Source: an uncultured Sphingomonadaceae bacterium
GTDB taxonomy: Bacteria; Pseudomonadota; Alphaproteobacteria; Sphingomonadales; Sphingomonadaceae
DNA: 64,000 bases
Assembly (NCBI GenBank): GCA_947501325.1
Contig: CANMVC010000001.1
Location: forward strand, 930,001 to 994,000
Direction of reading: 5' to 3'
The notes beneath the pieces were generated by a model, which had not been told where the DNA came from, searched no databases, and saw nothing but the letters and a program-made list of their open reading frames with translations. The translations under genes and the position numbers were made by a program. This document shows, one piece after another, positions 17,693 through 26,426 of the stretch (position 1 is its first letter; every line of letters begins with the position of its first letter).

Positions 17693-19204
17693 TCAGGCCG
17701 CAACCGAGTCCTTTTCCGGAGTATCTTGAGATGGCTTTGGCGACGGGCTTCCCGCTTTGGCAAAAACCAATACGCCATCATCAACGGCCTTATGGCGCAA
17801 GTTGATAATGTCCTTGGGATAATTCTGATTGAGCCGCCAAGGTTTGCGGTCTCCCTGCTTCGGCAAATCCTTGATCGCCCTCTGCACATAGCCGGAGGTA
17901 AAATCGAGCATCGGCTCGGTCCCGACCGAACCGTCTGCAGGCAAAGTGGGCGTCGCAATCGGCGTGCCGTTCTTGTCCATGAAGTTGATCAGCCGGCAAA
18001 CATATTCACTGGTCAGGTCGGCTTTTAATGTCCAGCTGGCATTGGTGTAGCCCATAGTCATCCCAAAATTGGGCACGCCGGAAAACATGACGCCCTTATA
18101 GTTTATTTTTTCGCCGAAAATGACGGGCTCACCGTCCACTTCAATGGCGGCGCTGCCGCCCGTGAGCATTTTCAAGCCCGTGGCTGTAACGATTATATCG
18201 GCTTCCAGCGTTTCGCCGGACTTCAGCGCTATGCCCTCTTTGGTGAAGCGCTCGATATGATCGGTGACAATGGACGCTTTACCTGATTTGATCGCGCTGA
18301 ACAGATCACTGTCCGGGACCAGGCATAGGCGCTGATCCCAAGGATTATAGCTTGGCGTGAAATGGGTCATATCAACGCCCTCGCCCATTTCCTCTTTCAC
18401 CATATCCAATATGCGCTTTTTGAATGCCTTTGGTTTGTTGCGCGCCAGGTTGAACGTAAAAAGACCCCACAGTACGTTTTTCCAGCGGGTGAGCAGATAG
18501 GCCAGTTTACCAGGCAGAATTTTCCGGAACCGCAGCGCCCATTTATCTTCGCCAGGCAATGATACGATATATGTCGGTGAACGCTGGAGCATGGTCACAT
18601 GCTCTGCCGTTTCGGCCATGGACGGCACCAATGTCACGGCGGTTGCGCCGCTCCCGATAACAACGACTTTCTTGCCAGCATAGTCGATATTTTCGGGCCA
18701 GAATTGGGGATGCACAATCTGCCCTGCAAAAGCCTCTTTGCCCGGAAAATCGGGGCTGTGGGCTTCATCGTAGCTGTAATAGCCAGAGCACATATGGAGG
18801 AAATTGCATTTGATAGTACTGCTTGATCCGTCACCATGTTTGAGGCTGACGGTCCAGAGCGCCTCTTGGCTCGACCAGCTGGCGTTCACAACCTTCCGGT
18901 TGAACCGGATTCTGTCTTCCAGCTGATATTCGTCAACGGTCTCGTGGAGATATTTGAGAATCGAGGGCGCATCGGCAATAGCCTTGCGCGCGGTCCAGGG
19001 TTTGAAATTATAGCCCAATGTATACATGTCGCTGTCCGAGCGAATGCCGGGATAGCGGAACAGATCCCATGTCCCGCCCAGCCGCTCGCGCCCTTCGACA
19101 ATGGCAAAGCTTTTACCGGGGCAGCGCTTGGTCAGGTGAACGGCAGCGCCAATTCCCGAAAGGCCGGCACCCACGATCAGCACATCAACTATTTCATTTT
19201 CCAT
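17693..19204 (-). CDS. flavin-containing Baeyer-Villiger-type monooxygenase (copy 1)
   Basis: A 503-residue FAD/NADPH monooxygenase. The FAD Rossmann motif G-A-G-L-S-G spans 12-17, the NADPH motif GSGATA 184-189, and the Baeyer-Villiger fingerprint FxGxxxHxxxWP is complete at 159-170. GGTWDLFRYPGIRSDSDM near residue 43-60 is typical of this family. Enzymes of this type insert oxygen next to ketones or oxidise N and S atoms; the substrate cannot be predicted. The next gene upstream, 86 bp away on the same strand, is a close paralogue, so the pair looks like a tandem duplication. Confidence 0.93.
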   Translation of the reverse strand: MENEIVDVLIVGAGLSGIGAAVHLTKRCPGKSFAIVEGRERLGGTWDLFRYPGIRSDSDMYTLGYNFKPWTARKAIADAPSILKYLHETVDEYQLEDRIRFNRKVVNASWSSQEALWTVSLKHGDGSSSTIKCNFLHMCSGYYSYDEAHSPDFPGKEAFAGQIVHPQFWPENIDYAGKKVVVIGSGATAVTLVPSMAETAEHVTMLQRSPTYIVSLPGEDKWALRFRKILPGKLAYLLTRWKNVLWGLFTFNLARNKPKAFKKRILDMVKEEMGEGVDMTHFTPSYNPWDQRLCLVPDSDLFSAIKSGKASIVTDHIERFTKEGIALKSGETLEADIIVTATGLKMLTGGSAAIEVDGEPVIFGEKINYKGVMFSGVPNFGMTMGYTNASWTLKADLTSEYVCRLINFMDKNGTPIATPTLPADGSVGTEPMLDFTSGYVQRAIKDLPKQGDRKPWRLNQNYPKDIINLRHKAVDDGVLVFAKAGSPSPKPSQDTPEKDSVAA

Positions 19205-19290
19205 AAAGCTTATTTACTGACATTGATGTTAATTGCAAGGTGCGTAACGTGGTGGGTGACGTAAAGTCCGTTAGCCCTGAGCTTGGTAGC

Positions 19291-20829
19291 CTATTCCGCT
19301 GCCTCGAGTTGCGGTTCATCGCCCGAAACGCTTGCACTGTTCGGCCCGTAAAACTGAATCACGCCATCGTCGATGGGGTCTTTGAGCAGGATCTTTTTAT
19401 CAAACAGATAGTCCTGATTGAGCTTCCACGGCATTTTTGTGCTGTTGCGCGGCAACTCGTTGATGGAGCGTTTGATATAGCCGGAGGAGAAGTCGAACAG
19501 CTCTTCCTCTTCCACCGTTTCGGAAAGCACCGGATTGGCAATGCGCGTACTCGTCGCGTCCATGTGGTTGAGCAAGCGGCAGGTATATTCCGAAACAATA
19601 TCGGCCTTGAGCGTCCACGATGCGTTGAGATAGCCAAAGACAATTGCCATGTTCGGGATATCGGAGAACATGCAGCCTTTATAATAGAAATGATCATGGA
19701 AATTGATTGGTTTGCCATCCACTTCAAAGGCAACCTTGCCGGCGACCGCCAGTTTCAGTCCGGTGGCAGTAACGATCACATCCGCATCCAATGTCTCGCC
19801 GGACTTCAGTTTAATACCGTCTGCAGTCACGGTTTCAATATGGCCGGTTTTGACATCCGCTGTTCCGGCGCTGATCGCCTTGAACATATCACTGTCGGGA
19901 ACGAGGCATAGCCGCTGCTCCCAAGGACCATAAGGCGGCGTGTAATCTTCCTTGTTATATTTGTCTCCGAGCTCTTTTTTGAGCGGTTTTTCAAGCTTCT
20001 TGATGATTTTTTCCGGCTTCTTCCGGGCCATGTTAAATGTCAGATCCTGCATCCAGACATTTTTCTTGCGGATGATATTATAGGCCCATTGATCTGGCAT
20101 GATCTTGCGGAGGAAATTGGCGAGATGATCCTTCGCATTCCGGGCAAAATACCATGTCGGCGTGCGTTGTAGCATTGTCACATGGGCGGCTTTCTCCGCC
20201 ATGACAGGGACGATGGTCACCGCCGTCGCGCCGCTACCAATGATCACGACCTTCTTGCCGCTATAGTCAAAATCCTTGGGCCAGAATTGCGGGTGGACGA
20301 CATCGCCCTTGAAATTCTCGATGCCCTCTATCTTCGCGTCATAGCCCTGATCATAGTCATAATAGCCAGAACCCATATAGAGGAAATTGGCGTGCATCAC
20401 GACCTGACTGCCATCTGATTTCTCGGCAGTAACCGTCCAGCGTGCATCCTCACTAGACCAGCTGGCCGACAGCACCTTGTGGCCAAAATGGATATGCTTT
20501 TCCAGATCATGCTTCGCCTTGATCCGGTGGAGATAGTCCATGATCGACGGACCATCGGCAATGGCCTTTTGCTCGGTCCAGGGTTCAAATTTATAACCCA
20601 AAGTATGCATGTCGCTATCCGAACGGATGCCGGGATATTGGAAGAGATTCCATGTCCCGCCAATCTCGTTGCGACGCTCCACCAGGGCAAAGCTTTTGCC
20701 GGGACATTTATCCCGCAGATGGACCGCCATGCCGATACCGGAAATACCGGCGCCGACGATCAGCACATCGACCGATTCCATGGGTGCCGGAGCACCAGTG
20801 TTGCTTTGTTCTGCCATCTGCGTAGCCAT
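19291..20829 (-). CDS. flavin-containing Baeyer-Villiger-type monooxygenase (copy 2)
   Basis: A 512-residue paralogue of the downstream monooxygenase; the N-terminal 100 residues align almost without gaps and are roughly two-thirds identical by eye. The FAD motif G-A-G-I-S-G is at 26-31, the BVMO fingerprint at 173-184 (F-K-G ... H-P-Q-F-W-P), and GSGATA about 198-203. An N-terminal extension of some 15 residues (Gln/Ala/Pro-rich) distinguishes it from copy 1. The ATG has GGAGAGACGG just upstream, so a promoter in the 348-bp gap to its right probably drives both copies. Confidence 0.93.
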   Translation of the reverse strand: MATQMAEQSNTGAPAPMESVDVLIVGAGISGIGMAVHLRDKCPGKSFALVERRNEIGGTWNLFQYPGIRSDSDMHTLGYKFEPWTEQKAIADGPSIMDYLHRIKAKHDLEKHIHFGHKVLSASWSSEDARWTVTAEKSDGSQVVMHANFLYMGSGYYDYDQGYDAKIEGIENFKGDVVHPQFWPKDFDYSGKKVVIIGSGATAVTIVPVMAEKAAHVTMLQRTPTWYFARNAKDHLANFLRKIMPDQWAYNIIRKKNVWMQDLTFNMARKKPEKIIKKLEKPLKKELGDKYNKEDYTPPYGPWEQRLCLVPDSDMFKAISAGTADVKTGHIETVTADGIKLKSGETLDADVIVTATGLKLAVAGKVAFEVDGKPINFHDHFYYKGCMFSDIPNMAIVFGYLNASWTLKADIVSEYTCRLLNHMDATSTRIANPVLSETVEEEELFDFSSGYIKRSINELPRNSTKMPWKLNQDYLFDKKILLKDPIDDGVIQFYGPNSASVSGDEPQLEAAE

Positions 20830-21177
20830 TTGCCGTCTCTCCCAGCTTTGGCGATACTATGCCATTCCAGCGACAAGGTTGCAAATGACAATTTAATCGG
20901 CTGATTAAGGCCAAAATTCACACAGTTATCACGCAAATATCGCAGAGTTCCGGGAATGCGGGTGTGCATGGCCGATTATGTCAACCGTCACTCTTGCCAA
21001 ATGCACGATCAGAATAGGCTTTTGGATTCTGCCCAGTTTCTACAGTTTCGACACAGAATCGCCTAAAAAAAATTCCTCCCCGCCTGCCGTCCAAATGGAC
21101 TTTCGCTACAGGAACCAGATTCGGCGATCATGATAGCCAATCACGGGTGTTGTAGGAAAGGATTTTCCGTAATGATC
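20830..21177. other. gene-free gap between the monooxygenases and the polysaccharide locus
   Basis: 348 bp without a credible ORF. It must carry the minus-strand promoter of the monooxygenase pair; a TTGACA is readable on the minus strand near 20975-20985, but no good -10 follows at the right distance. A short stem GGAAA/TTTCC lies around 21157-21170, just past the end of the beta-helix gene. Nothing else stands out. Confidence 0.4.
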
Positions 21178-22179
21178 CTATTCGGCCGTCCGGATATTCT
21201 GTTCTTCGCGTGGAGGAACCCAAGTGATATTCGGTTCGCTGTTTTCGACCAGCACGAGCGGCGCGCCCGGCGCGTCGATATCGGCATTGCGAATTTCGAC
21301 ATTAGCGGGTGTATCATTGTCAAACAGGAAAACCGGCGTGTCATTGTCTGCTGCCGCGCGCACAATCGGGCGATTGATGACATATTTGGCCGAACCGCCA
21401 TGAAACGAAAAATGGCCGGGCCTTCCGGCTCCGCCGCGGGATCGCGGATCTTCGCTGCGGCAATTTTCCAGCGCGCCGGTGCCCCATAAACGGAAATTGC
21501 GTTTATTATCTTTGGCGACACAATTGGTGAGCTGCACATCGGTGGATTTCAGGTCAAAGCCCCCATCCGTGCTGCCGGTGGCGGTACAATCAAGATACTG
21601 GATCGCTTTATTACCCCGTTCGTCGGAAAAGCCGTCGCCATTCCAATAGTCGCTGCTCGATCGGCCTTGCTCGGCAAAACCATGGGCCTCGCATCTGCGA
21701 TAGATGATCGCCTGCGCTTCGTCATCCAGCACAAAGCCGGTGCAATAGCGTTCGGTATTGGCGCTCGCCCGGGCGATCACATCCTCAATCAGACCATCGC
21801 GCGATCCATAGCGTATCCGGGTCATGGCACGCCTTATGTCGTCGCCGCTAATCCGGCGGAGGATGAAATTGGTCAGCGACGCTGGCGTCGATCTGTCCGA
21901 AGCGGTGTTTTCAAGAAAACGGTAGAGGTCTCGTCCTTCGACCCGTTCCACCACCAACCCGTCGGTCGCTACATTCACGCGTATCGCGCCGTTCCCGAGA
22001 TTGAGGAATTTCGAATTTTTAACAACAAGATCGGACTGCGCTCTTAGTCCTTCTCCGCTGCCATCGCCCTGAAATGTTCGGCCATCTATAGTAGCTGCCT
22101 TGGCTGCACGAGAGCATCCGGCAAGCGAAGCCAGAGCCAGGGCGGAAATAAAGGTTCGTCGGTCGAGATAAGCGATCAT
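21178..22179 (-). CDS. exported right-handed beta-helix protein (Tat-type lipoprotein)
   Basis: A 333-residue protein whose repeated short strands with stacked Asn/Asp turns (for example VVKNSKFLNLGNGAIRV and QYLDCTATGSTDGGFDLKS) indicate a right-handed parallel beta-helix, the fold of pectate lyases and polysaccharide epimerases. The N-terminus combines a twin-arginine motif D-R-R-T-F-I-S (6-12) with a lipobox L-A-G-C (Cys22), so it is probably exported folded and lipidated. Its ATG is 1 nt beyond the stop of the barrel gene, with AGGAA upstream: tight coupling. Likely acts on the polysaccharide made by this locus as lyase, hydrolase or epimerase; that is inference. Confidence 0.85.
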   Translation of the reverse strand: MIAYLDRRTFISALALASLAGCSRAAKAATIDGRTFQGDGSGEGLRAQSDLVVKNSKFLNLGNGAIRVNVATDGLVVERVEGRDLYRFLENTASDRSTPASLTNFILRRISGDDIRRAMTRIRYGSRDGLIEDVIARASANTERYCTGFVLDDEAQAIIYRRCEAHGFAEQGRSSSDYWNGDGFSDERGNKAIQYLDCTATGSTDGGFDLKSTDVQLTNCVAKDNKRNFRLWGTGALENCRSEDPRSRGGAGRPGHFSFHGGSAKYVINRPIVRAAADNDTPVFLFDNDTPANVEIRNADIDAPGAPLVLVENSEPNITWVPPREEQNIRTAE

Positions 22180-22180
22180 G

Positions 22181-23479
22181 TCACATTCCTGCTATGGTGA
22201 TGCCCGCCAGGAAACGGTGCCGGGAAAATTCTCGTCCGGGAAACGTGCCCGAAGCATCCTGATCACGAAAATCATATTGTGCATGGAGCGAATAGCGCGG
22301 ACTGAGACGCCACTCAGCGCCCATCCTCGCGCCGGTAATTTTATAATCCCGGTCAATATCCTGAAACCGGTCCTCTTCGTAGCTGATGCTGGCGCTGACA
22401 ATCAGGTTGCGCAAAAACTCATAATCCGCCGTAAGGGAAAATGATGTTGCAACAAAAGCGCCCGAACCGAGGGTCGAGGATTCCTCCACACCGCGATTGG
22501 CGCGCGCTGTGAGTGTCACGAGAGGCGTGATGAAATATTCAAGCTGCGCCCGCACGGCAAAGCCATCGACATCCTCAAAGCTCGCATCTTCGAAATTTTG
22601 TTGAAAATAGCCGACGCCAATTTCCGAGCGGATCAGTTTGCTCAGTTGGAAACTCGTCCCGGCAGTCACTTCATAGCCTTTGGAATCGCGAGAAGGCGAC
22701 AGTAAGGGCTGGTCGACATAATTCCGCTGGTTGACAGTCCCGTTGACGAAAACAGACATGTCCGGGCTAACCGCAAATTCAGCGCCGAGATCTCCGGTAA
22801 GCAATGTCCGGTTCCGAAAATCCTGATCCACCGGAACGTCCAGTCCATCGCGCCCATCTTCATAATTGCGGGTTTCCACCCCGGCGCGGCCAGCGATCCG
22901 GAGCTGGCCGAACGTCCGCGCTGCCCCCGCATAAGCCGAAGCAAAACGATATTGCACCGGCTTTTGCAAATTGAGCGGCGAGGCCGGATCTGTGCGATCC
23001 TCGGTGCGCTGGCCATTGCGCGTACCCACATAGATCTGACTTTCGCGATCCAGATCAAACCGGCCGCGCAAGCCAAGGACGTAATCGGTCGTACTCTGGC
23101 TGTCCGTGCTGATATACTGCCTGTGATCCAATTCGGCGGCGGTCTCGATATTGAAACTGCCCAGCTGCTGCGACGCCGTCAGTCGGGGTCTGATCCGGAC
23201 AATCAGATCGTCACTGGCATCGCGGACGGCGAAAATATTGCTGTCATATAGCGTGTCGACAGAAATGCTGGGCATGATCTCGGCCCCGCCAATGCGGTAG
23301 GGCACGGGGTCAAAAGCGGGTTGCGGCCGTTCCTGCACGCTGAGGATATCGGGGCGCTGGAATTGCAGGCTTTTATCGCGAAAATCCTCCAGCACTTCGG
23401 ATTGCTGCGCATGAACAGTGCCGGGCAGCATTCCAACTAAGATTACCGAGATGAATATCCCGAGGCCAGGCTGATGCAT
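22181..23479 (-). CDS. outer-membrane beta-barrel protein of the polysaccharide locus
   Basis: A 432-residue protein with a signal peptide (MHQPGLGIFISVILVGMLPG...VHAQQ) and then alternating polar/hydrophobic strands throughout, as in the putative porin-2-like barrels found in exopolysaccharide clusters. Typical features are SVDTLYDSNIFAV near residue 75 and many 10-12-residue strands such as FSLTADYEFLRNLIVSASISYEED. The start at 23479 is chosen because AAGGAG lies 11 nt upstream and the signal peptide starts cleanly there; a longer start at 23521 would spoil it. Probably serves in passage or retention of polymer at the outer membrane. It ends in Gly-Met rather than an aromatic residue. Confidence 0.82.
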   Translation of the reverse strand: MHQPGLGIFISVILVGMLPGTVHAQQSEVLEDFRDKSLQFQRPDILSVQERPQPAFDPVPYRIGGAEIMPSISVDTLYDSNIFAVRDASDDLIVRIRPRLTASQQLGSFNIETAAELDHRQYISTDSQSTTDYVLGLRGRFDLDRESQIYVGTRNGQRTEDRTDPASPLNLQKPVQYRFASAYAGAARTFGQLRIAGRAGVETRNYEDGRDGLDVPVDQDFRNRTLLTGDLGAEFAVSPDMSVFVNGTVNQRNYVDQPLLSPSRDSKGYEVTAGTSFQLSKLIRSEIGVGYFQQNFEDASFEDVDGFAVRAQLEYFITPLVTLTARANRGVEESSTLGSGAFVATSFSLTADYEFLRNLIVSASISYEEDRFQDIDRDYKITGARMGAEWRLSPRYSLHAQYDFRDQDASGTFPGREFSRHRFLAGITIAGM

Positions 23480-23533
23480 ATGTGCTTCAACTCCTTGCAT
23501 AGCCCCAAGGTTGAACAACAAGCTGCATCGCAG

Positions 23534-24664
23534 CTATGTCGCGTGAATGCCATTCTCTATCACGTGCCAGTAGCGCTGTGCCGCCTTTTCCGGTGTATAG
23601 TCTTTGGTGCGCGTCAAAGCGAGTTGAGCGAAGCGTTCGCGGGTTTCTTGGTCCTGTAAATGGCGCAGAGAATCGGCCATGGCGGCGATATTGTTACATG
23701 GCACCAGAATACCGAAATCCGCCAAAGTCATGGCTTCAATGGATATATTGCTTTTGTCGGCCAGAATTTCCGAGGGCCCGGACTTGCAATTGGTTGCGAT
23801 CACCGCTGTTTTGGTGCTCATTGCTTCGACCAAAGCATTGGGAAAACCCTCTGCATTGGATGACAGCACAAAAAACTGGGCTGCGGCCAATAAAGGAAAG
23901 GGATTCTGGACAAAGCCGGGCAATATAACCCGGTCTTCCAGACCATGATCTGCAATCTGCCGCTCCAGATCGGCGCGCAACGGGCCATCGCCAATGATGA
24001 TGAGTTTTCCGGCAATGGAAGAGGCTGCAAAAGCGTCAATCAACAGGCTGAAATTCTTGTTCTCCACCAGGCGGCCCATTGCCATAATATAGGGCTCGTC
24101 GGGATGGGCGGGATATTTTTCCAATGCCAATCGGGCAATGCGGACGGTGTCGACGGGGTTGGCGATAACACTCATAATTTCATCGGGCACACCAAATGCG
24201 TCTGACAGACCATCGGCGACACCCTGGGAAACGGCAATGATCTGCGTAGCCTGACGATAGGACAGGCGAACGAGACCCCGGCTGACCCGGCCGGAGAGAC
24301 CAGTGCCAAGATGCGCGCTCGTATTCACCCGTTCGCTGATGATCCAGGGTCTGCCGGTTCCCGCCCGGCTCGCCCAATTTGCGACATTGGCGCGGGTTAG
24401 AAAACTCAACGTCGCCGCTGGGCGCAATGACCGTTCCAGCGCGCGCAATTGCAATATCGAATGCAAAAGACTGCCGCGACAGTCGAGCTGATGCACGGTG
24501 ACCCAGTCCGGTATTTCATAAGCCGCTGGTTCATCATCGAGCAACGCCAGAATCATGTCATAGCGATCCCCGTAAACCTTTGAGTGAAATAGCAATGCAG
24601 CCATGACGCGCTCTGCTCCGCCGCCGGTCAAGGAATTGATGATGAAGAGAATTTTCGGCCGCAA
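23534..24664 (-). CDS. glycosyltransferase family 4
   Basis: A 376-residue GT-B glycosyltransferase of the GT4 type, cytosolic or membrane-associated, that would add one sugar to the lipid-linked repeat unit. The N-terminal glycine loop is IINSLTGGGAERVM (8-21), the linker shows IMAMGRLVENKNFSLLIDAF, and the donor-binding acidic region is NAEGFPNALVEAMS with the E-x7-E spacing. It lies 54 bp upstream of the barrel gene in the minus-strand half of the locus. Sugar specificity is unknown. Confidence 0.9.
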   Translation of the reverse strand: MRPKILFIINSLTGGGAERVMAALLFHSKVYGDRYDMILALLDDEPAAYEIPDWVTVHQLDCRGSLLHSILQLRALERSLRPAATLSFLTRANVANWASRAGTGRPWIISERVNTSAHLGTGLSGRVSRGLVRLSYRQATQIIAVSQGVADGLSDAFGVPDEIMSVIANPVDTVRIARLALEKYPAHPDEPYIMAMGRLVENKNFSLLIDAFAASSIAGKLIIIGDGPLRADLERQIADHGLEDRVILPGFVQNPFPLLAAAQFFVLSSNAEGFPNALVEAMSTKTAVIATNCKSGPSEILADKSNISIEAMTLADFGILVPCNNIAAMADSLRHLQDQETRERFAQLALTRTKDYTPEKAAQRYWHVIENGIHAT

Positions 24665-24775
24665 AACTTAATCCCGAACTAGGAAACCGGTTTGCCTGTT
24701 ATCAAACCGCCAGAGCGGGAAAAATAGTTCGGCGCTATACCGCACCAAATTCGGGGCGACGGGAATGCGCAGACA

Positions 24776-25045
24776 TCAGAAGAAAAACAGGAATGCGACA
24801 ACGCCAATCACAATCCAGGTGATCAGTCCAGCGCCGACGATGACCCACATCCGTCCGGGGAGTTCCTGCGCTCTTCGCGATGCGGAGGATGGCCGGAACT
24901 TGCCTCTTGTTTCCGTCGTGTCATGATCATCGACAGCAGGTGAAAGATGGGCAGGCGTTCGGGCGCTGACACCACTGTCCGGCATAGCGTCAGAGGAGAT
25001 GGCGGCTGGTTGTTTTCCAGCGATATCCTTGCCCTTGTCGTCCAA
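24776..25045 (-). CDS. small single-helix membrane protein, unknown function
   Basis: An 89-residue ORF between the polymerase and the GT4 gene, 38 bp downstream of the former. The first 60 residues are polar and probably disordered, and the C-terminus is one membrane helix (MWVIVGAGLITWIVIGVVAF followed by L-F-F-F). The start is a TTG at 25045 with a strong GGGGAGG 6 nt upstream; an ATG 4 nt before it is out of frame. I do not recognise the family. Placement inside the locus and the good ribosome-binding site argue that it is real; it could be a tail-anchored accessory of the assembly complex. Confidence 0.65.
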   Translation of the reverse strand: MDDKGKDIAGKQPAAISSDAMPDSGVSARTPAHLSPAVDDHDTTETRGKFRPSSASRRAQELPGRMWVIVGAGLITWIVIGVVAFLFFF

Positions 25046-25083
25046 TCATGCCTCCCCTGTTTCCGATCAAAGAAACGAAAAAG

Positions 25084-26418
25084 TCACACAGGGCGCAGAC
25101 TCGTTTTAAACTGGCTTCTTATCGCCCCTGTTTCCACTTTCCTGAATAGCGAAAAACCACAGATAATGGCATAAAAAATTACGCCTTCTATTTGCCACAA
25201 AGCCATTGTCGACAAGTTCATGAAAAGGAATGACAAATGCGCGAATATAAGTGTCGCGCGATCTTCAGCGGGGGCTTGCACCGCCAATTTCATCATAGTG
25301 CCCCAGAATAAAAGCAAGAGAAAAACACCGGCCCAGCCGAGCTCATAGAGATAGGCGACGACCGTATTATGGGGATAGACTTTGAATATCTCCTCCCAGC
25401 TGTCGGGACCAAAACCGATCAGATGATTGAGCGTTGATCCGTCGAGCCAGGCGTAGATATAACCGGACCAGATATAGACGCGGCCGGACAGCAGGCGGCG
25501 CTCGTCAAAGGAAAACTCGGCTTGCGGTTTGATATATTGACCGGGGTCGCCAAAAAATACCACCAGATCATTAAATCGCTCAGCCGAAACACCGGCCAGT
25601 ACGGCTACGACCGCCAGCGTCATGAGCGACAGGACGACCGCCAATATCACCCGCTGTTCGCGCACGAAGGAAAACATCGTGCTGCTGACCAGCTGGATGG
25701 CGGCCAATGGCAATATCGCCAGCATCGTCGTGCGATAATTGGCAAGGACGATACCGGCCAGCAGAGCGGCAGACAGCACGGCCTGAACGAGGCGTTGTAA
25801 AGTGACCGCAAAACAGGCCACCACAAAAAATGTCGCCATTGCGATGGAGAATGTGGCTTCGTGATTATAGCCGCCAATATAGCTGCTCGACCCGTCAAAT
25901 TCCGACGCCTTCACCGCGCCCAGACCGATGGATAACAGCTGAAAAACCAGGAGCGGCGCGAACGCCCAGAGCAGGGGCGTGAAAAATCGCGCGCCACCAT
26001 TTTCAAGCAACGCGCGATAGACCGCGATCATCAGCACCATGAAATAGATATGCTTCACAGCGGCATTCAGCGCGGTGAACAAGCCGTCATTGGCGGCCGC
26101 ACTGATGAGCGAGAGCAGGATCAGCGCATAGACCGGCAATAGAGGTTTCAAGAGAAAATGGCGCGGGGTTACGAGCAGCAGGCCGATTCCCGCAATCGCA
26201 ATGGAACCCAGCGCGTTCAGGCTCAGCCCGGCGATGACCGGCGAAAAGCTAATTTCATGAAAGGCGCTCATGATGTAGCGCAGCCAGATCGCAACAATCA
26301 CAAATCGCGCCGGATAGCCACGCACTTTTTTAAGCGCCACGACCATTGGAACGGCGAGTAGAACAGCAACCAGAGCCAGCAATGGCAAAGGCAAGGATGG
26401 CGCGCCTCCGTCCATCAT
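25084..26418 (-). CDS. O-antigen polymerase/ligase-like membrane protein (Wzy)
   Basis: A 444-residue polytopic protein with ten to twelve hydrophobic helices and a large periplasmic loop before the last ones (about residues 285-345, RLLSGRVYIWSGYIYAWLDG ... FGPDSWEEIFKVYPHNTVV). The loop pattern HNxxxxxLxExG, here as HNTVVAYLYELGWAG, is typical of the Wzy/WaaL superfamily. In this Wzx/Wzy-type locus it is the natural candidate for the polymerase joining lipid-linked repeat units in the periplasm. It starts 8 nt past the autokinase stop; two adjacent ATGs (26418 and 26415) are possible starts. Confidence 0.85.
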   Translation of the reverse strand: MMDGGAPSLPLPLLALVAVLLAVPMVVALKKVRGYPARFVIVAIWLRYIMSAFHEISFSPVIAGLSLNALGSIAIAGIGLLLVTPRHFLLKPLLPVYALILLSLISAAANDGLFTALNAAVKHIYFMVLMIAVYRALLENGGARFFTPLLWAFAPLLVFQLLSIGLGAVKASEFDGSSSYIGGYNHEATFSIAMATFFVVACFAVTLQRLVQAVLSAALLAGIVLANYRTTMLAILPLAAIQLVSSTMFSFVREQRVILAVVLSLMTLAVVAVLAGVSAERFNDLVVFFGDPGQYIKPQAEFSFDERRLLSGRVYIWSGYIYAWLDGSTLNHLIGFGPDSWEEIFKVYPHNTVVAYLYELGWAGVFLLLLFWGTMMKLAVQAPAEDRATLIFAHLSFLFMNLSTMALWQIEGVIFYAIICGFSLFRKVETGAIRSQFKTSLRPV

Positions 26419-26426
26419 GAGACGCC

